Shown: in pieces, positions 12,389-17,346 of the stretch | Layout of the letters: every line of letters begins with the position of its first letter | Numbering within the stretch: position 1 is the stretch's first letter | Origin: Candidatus Vogelbacteria bacterium | Lineage (GTDB): Bacteria; Patescibacteria; Paceibacteria; UBA9973; UBA12445 | Reading direction: 5' to 3' | Assembly: GCA_016201425.1 (NCBI GenBank) | Contig: JACQCW010000022.1 | Span: forward strand, 1 to 17,346 | Length of the DNA: 17,346 bases | The notes under the pieces: model-generated | Told to the model about the DNA's origin: nothing | The model's database searches: none | The model's input: only the letters and a program-made list of their open reading frames with translations | Position numbers and translations under genes: made by a program

Positions 12389-14020
12389 CTAATCCCGATC
12401 CTCAGTCTCAACGTTATAATGCATCTCGTTAGCAATATACTTGAAAACTCTTATGCGATTTTCTTCCTCTTTTGCTTTTTTGACCTCCGGATCAGTAATA
12501 TCCTTTAGCCCTTTCGTTTGAATCTCGTCAATCTTTGCACTCACACGCTCGGCTCGCTTCATAGCCTCATCTATATTATTTAGGTAATTTCCAAATACTT
12601 TTCTCAACTTAGACTCCTTTGCTTCCGAGAGTTGATGGGTCTTATTCTTTAAAAGAAACACAATCTTCTCAAAACGTAGGGCCTGCCAAGTTATGAAACC
12701 AACTTGACTCTTAAGCCAGCCCTTCATACTGTCAATCGTGACCTGCCTCTCTAGATCCATTCCTTTGTCATTAGATAAGCCCTTTAGATTTTTCTCAATA
12801 TTTGGAAATACTTCCCAAAATTCAGAGTCTCCCTCCTCAGCAAATTGCTCAGATGTGGCAATACCACTTCCACCAAGATCAGCCATCGCCATAATTAAAA
12901 CCTCTTCGGGCACTGGGTCACCATTCTCGAGCATTTTTTCTAAATGTGGCTGAAAGAAACGAGGCCCCTTAGTAATAGCTTTTTTCTTTAGCTCCTCAAT
13001 TTTCTTAGTCCTCTCATCTGCACCTATTGTCTCATTTTTCTCCAGCGATTCTATTTGCTTGCGATTACTCAAATCATATATTTTTTTAGCAAGAGCTGGA
13101 TTCTGCTTTAATAACTCAGTATTTGATGGCACATCATCTGTCTTAGCCTCAAAACTAGCTCCTTGGTAATCTGGGCCGCCATCAAAGCCAGGATAGGTAA
13201 CATCAACAGCAAGTATGGCATTCTGAACATCTCCTCTTGTCACCACTTTTCCTCCTTCCTTTTTTTCAAAATCTGTAAATATCTCACCTCTACCTCGTTT
13301 ATTCATGTCACGCATCTGTTTGGACAGATCTTCAGCACTTTTAGCTTCATTACCTTGAGCACCAGCAGAAAAGTCTCCCTCCCTAGCCCCTCGCTTACGA
13401 GCAGCCATTACAACCATTATTTTTGCATTTTCCTTACGTGCATTAAGCCTAGATTCCTCATCCAAAGCGCCATCCTTAGTGGCGTCGTAAGGTTTATATT
13501 CCGGAGGCGGGGTAACTTCAATTACAGTATCGTGCCAACTAATAGCAGCTCTTGCTAATCGAAGTTTATCTCTAGGTACACCCATGGCGTCTGCCATCAT
13601 GGGAGCCCTTATATAAAGGGTAGTCAGATGGCTAGTGGTATGATACTTCTTTCCTCTTTCTTCTACCTCATCAAATTCTTTTGCACCTAGATTCTTTTTA
13701 ATATTGTCGTCTGAAAGATCTGGATATTGTCGCCTAAGTTCTTCCTTATTGTTTTCGACAAGCTCGTCAAATGCCTTTGCACCCAAAACCTCTTTAATAT
13801 TATCGTCTGTAAGGCCCTTAAATTTTTTCCTCAATCCCTCCACACCATTATGATTCTCTTCCATCTTTTGATATCCGGATTTTATAATTTCTATAACCGA
13901 TTTTTCATAATCCTCCTGCTGCTCTTTTGTACGGATAGTCTCTGACGACTTACTCCACTCCGGAATAGTCTTCAATAAAGTCTGGTTATCTTGTGCTGAG
14001 AGAATTTTATTTGGATCCAT
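12389..14020 (-). CDS. HD-superfamily protein with duplicated N-terminal motif
   Basis: 543 residues. The segment KKYHTTSHLTT (124-134) followed by LRLARAAISWHDTVIE (154-169; H163, D164) matches the His and HD signatures of predicted metal-dependent HD phosphohydrolases of the YHxxxH type. A further conserved-looking stretch is AILAVDVTYPGFD (248-260). Ahead of it, two copies of L(T/S)DDNIK..LGAK.FDE occur at 70-86 and 102-118, 32 residues apart, an internal duplication. The C-terminal half (from about 330) is charged and helical with no recognised domain. No signal peptide. The start ATG 14020 is fixed by a near-consensus promoter 7 nt away. Phosphohydrolase activity and substrate are inferred only from the HD motif. 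Confidence 0.75.
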   Translation of the reverse strand: MDPNKILSAQDNQTLLKTIPEWSKSSETIRTKEQQEDYEKSVIEIIKSGYQKMEENHNGVEGLRKKFKGLTDDNIKEVLGAKAFDELVENNKEELRRQYPDLSDDNIKKNLGAKEFDEVEERGKKYHTTSHLTTLYIRAPMMADAMGVPRDKLRLARAAISWHDTVIEVTPPPEYKPYDATKDGALDEESRLNARKENAKIMVVMAARKRGAREGDFSAGAQGNEAKSAEDLSKQMRDMNKRGRGEIFTDFEKKEGGKVVTRGDVQNAILAVDVTYPGFDGGPDYQGASFEAKTDDVPSNTELLKQNPALAKKIYDLSNRKQIESLEKNETIGADERTKKIEELKKKAITKGPRFFQPHLEKMLENGDPVPEEVLIMAMADLGGSGIATSEQFAEEGDSEFWEVFPNIEKNLKGLSNDKGMDLERQVTIDSMKGWLKSQVGFITWQALRFEKIVFLLKNKTHQLSEAKESKLRKVFGNYLNNIDEAMKRAERVSAKIDEIQTKGLKDITDPEVKKAKEEENRIRVFKYIANEMHYNVETEDRD

Positions 14021-14027
14021 TTCTTTT

Positions 14028-14056
14028 TTTATAATATATTAAAATTTATATGTCAA
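14028..14056 (-). promoter_or_regulatory. Near-consensus leaderless promoter of the HD-domain gene
   Basis: On the - strand TTGACA (14056-14051), exactly 17 nt, TATAAA (14033-14028), then AAAAGAA and ATG 14020. The start point should be the A of ATG. This is the clearest leaderless case in the window. Confidence 0.8.
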
Positions 14057-14100
14057 TAGTATATCAGACAAGTCAGAAAAGTCAAGGACATTGTGGGTAC

Positions 14101-14126
14101 AAAAATCCCCACCATTTAAGATGGGG
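14101..14126 (-). terminator. Intrinsic terminator of the exonuclease-aminotransferase operon
   Basis: Read on the - strand, CCCCATC, loop TTAAAT, GGTGGGG (seven pairs, one T-G), then A and five T (14105 to 14101). It ends the 16596-14135 operon ahead of the leaderless promoter at 14056. Confidence 0.88.
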
Positions 14127-14134
14127 TATCGAAA

Positions 14135-14533
14135 CTACTTCGTGGCCTCTATAGTCAAATCTCTATAATTAGAATCGTATCGCTCCGCCATCATATCAAT
14201 GAGAAGCCACTTAAGTTCAAGCAGACTCTCAACTGATTTGTTAAAGCGTTGTCTACCAAAACCCTTCATGCTTCCATGGTTTACCCTATAAAGGGTGCTG
14301 CTATTGTCCAGCCATTGGTCGATAAGCCTACTCACTCCAAACATAAGAGAGGCTATTTCGCGCGACTTACGCAAATCGTACCATCGCGGCTCACACAGAA
14401 GATTGCGAGCAAAAACCCTGCCAACGCCGTCCGATCTAGACTTTCCTCGTTTGTCCGGAGGAAAGAACATCTTGATCTTCTCGAAAATCTTCTGAGCATC
14501 AGAGGAAAGTTCCTTACAATTAATCTCCCGCAT
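14135..14533 (-). CDS. Hypothetical protein, last gene of operon
   Basis: 132 residues from ATG 14533, whose A is also the last base of the upstream stop TGA (TGATG overlap), so translation is coupled to the aminotransferase. AAAGGA lies 8 nt before it. The protein is basic and mostly helical: MREINCKELSSDAQKIFEKI at the start, a middle with FARNLLCEPRWYDLRKSREIASLMFG, and a Leu-rich helix VESLLELKWLLIDMMAERY near the end. No family recognised. Coupling suggests a product needed together with the aminotransferase. Confidence 0.7.
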   Translation of the reverse strand: MREINCKELSSDAQKIFEKIKMFFPPDKRGKSRSDGVGRVFARNLLCEPRWYDLRKSREIASLMFGVSRLIDQWLDNSSTLYRVNHGSMKGFGRQRFNKSVESLLELKWLLIDMMAERYDSNYRDLTIEATK

Positions 14534-15843
14534 CAACTGTTTCCTTTCTGGTTCACAACTTCATCAATACAACTCTTCAAGATTCCAAGACCCTTCTTGA
14601 GATCATCCAGACGAATATTAACCGGGGGCATCAAGCGAATTGCCCGCTCGCCAGCCGGGATCGCCAATAGCCCCCGGTGCAGTGCCAGATCGCAAATCGC
14701 ATCACGGATAGCAATAGTTGGGAAAACAATGCGCCCCATCAAACCAAGGCCTTCAGGGGCGAACTCACTCAGGACCTTGATTCTCTCTGCCAACTCACTC
14801 TGATCAAGCGCTTCAAGCTTCTCAATATTCTCAAGTGCCATGACTGATGGCCAAGGACTTCCACCAAAAGTGTTAGAGTGTTGCCCTGCTTCCGTAAAGT
14901 CGAACTCGGCTCGGCAAATAGTTGCACCAACAGCCGCCTGACCTCCGCCAAGTGCCTTCGACAAACAAAGGATGTCTGGATGAAAGTCGAAATGATTACT
15001 AGCGAACATCTTCCCAGTCCGCATCATACCACTCTGCACTTCATCGACGATCAAATAAACGTCATGCTCGCGACATTTTTGTTCGAGTAAGAGCAGACAG
15101 GATTTATCAATCACTCTAATTCCACCTTCGCCCTGAACCAGCTCAACAAAGAAAGAGCTTATTCGGTTCCAGTCAATATGACTGACCACCTTTCGAAAAT
15201 TAAACCTCGTCCCTTGATTTTCCAAATCAACAGTATAATCCATTTCCGGAAAGGGGATGTGACAGACGTTGATAGCGCGATTCTTGATTTTACCGTCTTC
15301 AGACATGTCACCACGATCAGCGAAGAAAGCTTCGGTATGCTTCTTCTTAGAGCAGTTCAGAGACAGCGCACCCTGCGTCCGTCCATGGAAAGCTCTTCCA
15401 AAAGCGCCAAAGACATTCTTCTTTAGCAGTCTCTTTTGTTCAGACTTACTCGTGGCCGCCATCGCCTCGCGATAACGCCTAGCCTGACACATCTTAATGG
15501 CAGCCTCGACAGCCTCCGCCCCAGAATTCGAGAGGAAGACTTTCGACGGCTGCGGCACGGGCGAAATCTTGCAGAGCTTTTGCTTCAATAGAACGGCGGC
15601 ACGATTATGCCACTCGTTGCCAGGCAACATCTTGAGTTGCCCCTCATACCCAAGTGGATTAACACCAATACCGCAACAAAAGTCGATCAGTGAAGCGTCC
15701 TCACCACTTTCGGACAGCGTGCCAAACAGGTGACAACCGCTTCCAAAAGAGGGAACCAAGTCGCTATCAATAGTTGTTTTGGTCGAGACCTTTTGACCAA
15801 GTTCGTAAATTTCCTTCGCAGTCATATTATTACAATTAGACAT
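14533..15843 (-). CDS. Class III PLP-dependent aminotransferase
   Basis: 436 residues, ATG 15843 with AGGAGG 5 nt upstream. The fold-type I class III family includes acetylornithine, GABA and lysine aminotransferases. Seen: SNSGAEAVEAAIK (105-117, PLP phosphate and cofactor site), FHGRTQGALS (142-151), QGEGG (227-231), DEVQSGMMRTG (267-277; D267 contacts the pyridine N) and the Schiff-base lysine in CLSKALGGG (293-301, K296). TFGGSP near 325-335 also fits. Length is usual for the family. Substrate cannot be told: no arginine or lysine biosynthesis gene is nearby. It lies 36 nt after the DEDDh exonuclease and overlaps the next gene by 1 nt. Confidence 0.88.
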   Translation of the reverse strand: MSNCNNMTAKEIYELGQKVSTKTTIDSDLVPSFGSGCHLFGTLSESGEDASLIDFCCGIGVNPLGYEGQLKMLPGNEWHNRAAVLLKQKLCKISPVPQPSKVFLSNSGAEAVEAAIKMCQARRYREAMAATSKSEQKRLLKKNVFGAFGRAFHGRTQGALSLNCSKKKHTEAFFADRGDMSEDGKIKNRAINVCHIPFPEMDYTVDLENQGTRFNFRKVVSHIDWNRISSFFVELVQGEGGIRVIDKSCLLLLEQKCREHDVYLIVDEVQSGMMRTGKMFASNHFDFHPDILCLSKALGGGQAAVGATICRAEFDFTEAGQHSNTFGGSPWPSVMALENIEKLEALDQSELAERIKVLSEFAPEGLGLMGRIVFPTIAIRDAICDLALHRGLLAIPAGERAIRLMPPVNIRLDDLKKGLGILKSCIDEVVNQKGNS

Positions 15844-15879
15844 ACAAACCTCCTCGCCCCGAAGAAAATCAAAGGGCTT

Positions 15880-16596
15880 TTACCGACAATTCTTATAGAT
15901 CGCTTCCCTGGCGAGTTTGGCCAGATGGATTGCATCGTCCTCAGCGCAATGTTTTACAGCTCGATCATCTTTGATACCAAAACTCTTCTTCCTGGCAATT
16001 ACCCTCCTGAGAACTCCTGCCCAGCGCGACTTGATATTCTCGCCGCTGTGACACAAAGCATGTTTTCGATCACCAATAAACAGATCGAAGTAATTCTTGA
16101 TTAGAGGTCCATCGAAAAATTGAGTGTCACACCCAACTACGAGGAACGTAGCATCTTGTTCATTGTTGAACTGTTGCAGCCATTTCTCAAAAGTGATAGT
16201 AGCCTCGTAAACAGGTGTTCCAGATTTTTCAAGCTCCTCCAGAACTTTTGCAGGATCAAACAGTGGGCTCCAGGTATTGTACTCAGGAATGCCCTTGAAC
16301 TTCTCCAAACACCTTAGGCCCCGACATCCAACTTGCATTGCCTTCCAATCAAACTCACGGCCACTACTAGACAAGATTTTACTATTCTCCCCACCAGTCA
16401 AACGTATATCTAGAGGCTTGATCTCATCGTAATACAGAAATCCTTTTGCCCTGAGCTCATCCTTCGAAATCTCCTCCTCAGTGACAACGCATGCTGCCCA
16501 AGATAGAAGACTGTGACGATGCATATTTCCGCCTGATGCTTCAACATCAACCATTACAAATACCGGCTTATGCCTAACTCTCTTAATTTCGTCCAT
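15880..16596 (-). CDS. DEDDh-type 3'-5' exonuclease
   Basis: 238 residues, ATG 16596 with GAGAGG 5 nt upstream. The DnaQ/RNase T-like fold is indicated by motif I FVMVDVEASGG (13-23; D17, E19), motif II near VVGCDTQFFDGPLIKNYF (143-160; D147 or D152) and motif III HCAEDDA (216-222; H216, D221), which is the DEDDh arrangement with H-x4-D. These enzymes remove 3' nucleotides from DNA or RNA using two metal ions. There is no polymerase domain, and the 100-residue spacing between motifs I and II is longer than in oligoribonuclease, so the substrate is open. It heads an operon with the aminotransferase and a small unknown gene. Confidence 0.82.
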   Translation of the reverse strand: MDEIKRVRHKPVFVMVDVEASGGNMHRHSLLSWAACVVTEEEISKDELRAKGFLYYDEIKPLDIRLTGGENSKILSSSGREFDWKAMQVGCRGLRCLEKFKGIPEYNTWSPLFDPAKVLEELEKSGTPVYEATITFEKWLQQFNNEQDATFLVVGCDTQFFDGPLIKNYFDLFIGDRKHALCHSGENIKSRWAGVLRRVIARKKSFGIKDDRAVKHCAEDDAIHLAKLAREAIYKNCR

Positions 16597-16674
16597 GATT
16601 TCCTCTCTCTTTTGTTGTAAAAGTGCAACTAATCAATAGTAAACTACCATAAGTAGCCAGTTTGTACAGGGAGA

Positions 16675-16807
16675 CTTCATTAGCTTCGAATTTACAAGGT
16701 CCCCCGCCCGACTCGCTGCAGACGCAGCTGCGTCGAAGCGGGCGGGTCTGTTCTCCTCATCTGCCCGCCAGCAGACGAGGCCAGACCATTGCAAATCCCA
16801 ACTAATT
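16675..16807 (-). repeat. 133-bp palindromic element, copy B (inverted relative to copy A)
   Basis: Reverse complement of 10734-10866, same 133-bp length. The differences cluster in the small stem, where copy B has a shorter stem (TCTGC/GCAGA) than copy A (TCTGCC/GGCAGA). In the large stem copy B has a G that restores a pair (CCCGCCCG/CGGGCGGG) where copy A has A. It sits between the exonuclease's upstream region and the terminator of the 16876 gene. No transposase is seen anywhere in the window. Confidence 0.9.
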
Positions 16808-16817
16808 TAGCCCTAAC

Positions 16818-16854
16818 AAAAAGCCCCCGCTTCGGCCTAAGCCAAAACGGGGGG
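16818..16854 (-). terminator. Intrinsic terminator after the 16876 gene
   Basis: CCCCCG (16824-16829) pairs with CGGGGG (16848-16853), with an inner GGC-CTAA-GCC (16834-16843). On the - strand it is followed by CTTTTT (16823 to 16818). Confidence 0.8.
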
Positions 16855-16875
16855 TACTGCAATTTTACGCGAGAA

Positions 16876-17217
16876 TTATTCCAACTCCTCCACCATCCAG
16901 GTGAAGGTCATGGGCACCTTCTTTACCCCGGTGTAGACAGAAACAACCAGCGCGCCCCTCTTGTGACCCTTCCAGTCTTCAGAAAGGAAGAAGCCGCAGG
17001 CACCGATATCGGGATCGATATCAGCCGCCATCAACTCGTAGTCCCAATAGAAGCGGAGAGGATTTTCTCCGAGTTCCTCTGCCATCGGACTCTCGGAGTT
17101 GCACATTATCAGTGGTCCCTTGTACTGCACCGCGTGCGGCGGCTCATCACCAGAACCAACCAGCGCCACGTAAGTCTTCCACTTTCGAGTCTTATAGTTC
17201 ATCTCTCGAGCTTCCAT
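16876..17217 (-). CDS. Small hypothetical protein
   Basis: 113 residues, ATG 17217 with AAGGAG 7 nt upstream. The protein is acidic and looks like a compact beta-rich domain: WKTYVALVGSG (13-23), HAVQYKGPLIMCNS (28-41), FYWDYELMAADIDP (56-69), CGFFLSEDW (73-81), GALVVSVYTGVKKVPMTFTW (88-107). No signal peptide, no motif recognised. It is 40 nt after the stop of the gene entering from the right edge, and a strong terminator follows, so it is the last gene of that operon. Confidence 0.72.
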   Translation of the reverse strand: MEAREMNYKTRKWKTYVALVGSGDEPPHAVQYKGPLIMCNSESPMAEELGENPLRFYWDYELMAADIDPDIGACGFFLSEDWKGHKRGALVVSVYTGVKKVPMTFTWMVEELE

Positions 17218-17257
17218 CGGGGTTCTCCTTTATCGCTGAGTTAATCAGCCGTTATGA

Positions 17258-17346
17258 TTAGATATTGTGGCCCTTGTTTGCCAACCAAATATCCAGAAGC
17301 ATCTTGGTTCTACCACCGTGACGCTTGTTGATACCCTTTTTTGACT
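17258..17346 (-). CDS. C-terminal end of a gene running off the right edge
   Basis: A - strand frame open from the window edge to TAA at 17258. The readable 28 residues are KKGINKRHGG RTKMLLDIWL and on to ANKGHNI: basic, then a short helix. The frame choice is supported by the in-frame end just before a gene with a good RBS. Too short to identify. Confidence 0.5.
   Translation of the reverse strand, partial: SKKGINKRHGGRTKMLLDIWLANKGHNI

Noticed and set aside
10734..16807. Composite transposon reading of the two 133-bp repeats
   Set aside because: No transposase or integrase between them and no visible target duplication; the bracketed genes look like ordinary chromosomal ones.
1..17346. 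CRISPR array, rRNA, prophage or integron
   Set aside because: No regularly spaced direct repeats, no rRNA core sequences, no phage structural or integrase genes were found by reading both strands.

Overview
The window looks like chromosomal DNA of a streamlined bacterium, most likely a Candidate Phyla Radiation (Patescibacteria/Parcubacteria-type) genome. The grounds are indirect: short intergenic gaps, many small proteins of no recognisable family, an AsnRS-derived asparagine synthetase in place of a standard one, a type 2 OMP decarboxylase, and a GC-rich dispersed palindromic repeat in an otherwise AT-rich background. No rRNA, tRNA, CRISPR array, transposase or phage structural gene was seen, so the assignment is an inference.

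Layout. 1-1226 (+): the end of a SpoT-like HD hydrolase and a CYTH-like protein, closed by a bidirectional terminator. 1236-2708 (-): a secreted Q/G/P-rich protein. 2783-5056 (+): pyrD, an unknown gene and pyrF. 5096-6320 (-): four small unknown genes, two of them stop/start coupled, including a 45-aa gene with a canonical RBS. 6399-8325 (+): a terminator, a strikingly base-paired 155-nt segment, pyrE, and a class II aaRS-like asparagine synthetase. 8471-10470 (+): an unknown gene, then a purB whose 3' third appears deleted and frame-shifted. 10471-10888: a gene-free, hairpin-rich stretch with copy A of a 133-bp repeat. 10889-14020 (-): a methyltransferase/FemAB-like fusion and an HD-domain protein. 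14135-16596 (-): DEDDh exonuclease, class III aminotransferase and an unknown gene in one operon. 16675-16807: copy B of the repeat, inverted. 16876-17346 (-): a small unknown gene and the end of another.

How the genes fit together. pyrD, pyrE and pyrF cover dihydroorotate to UMP. purB acts in purine synthesis and the aaRS-like enzyme probably makes asparagine from aspartate. These genes are scattered among unrelated ones, each with its own promoter or terminator, rather than forming a pyr operon.

Two styles of translation start occur side by side. One group of AT-rich genes (starts at 2708-, 2783+, 12304-, 14020-, probably 4235+) has a -10 hexamer ending 6-10 nt before the start codon and no Shine-Dalgarno, so their mRNAs are probably leaderless. 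Most other genes have clear AGGAG-type sites. The items most worth a second look are the structured RNA before pyrE, the inverted 133-bp element with terminal inverted repeats, the leaderless promoter set, the broken purB, and perfect 11-bp hairpins inside pyrD and pyrF.
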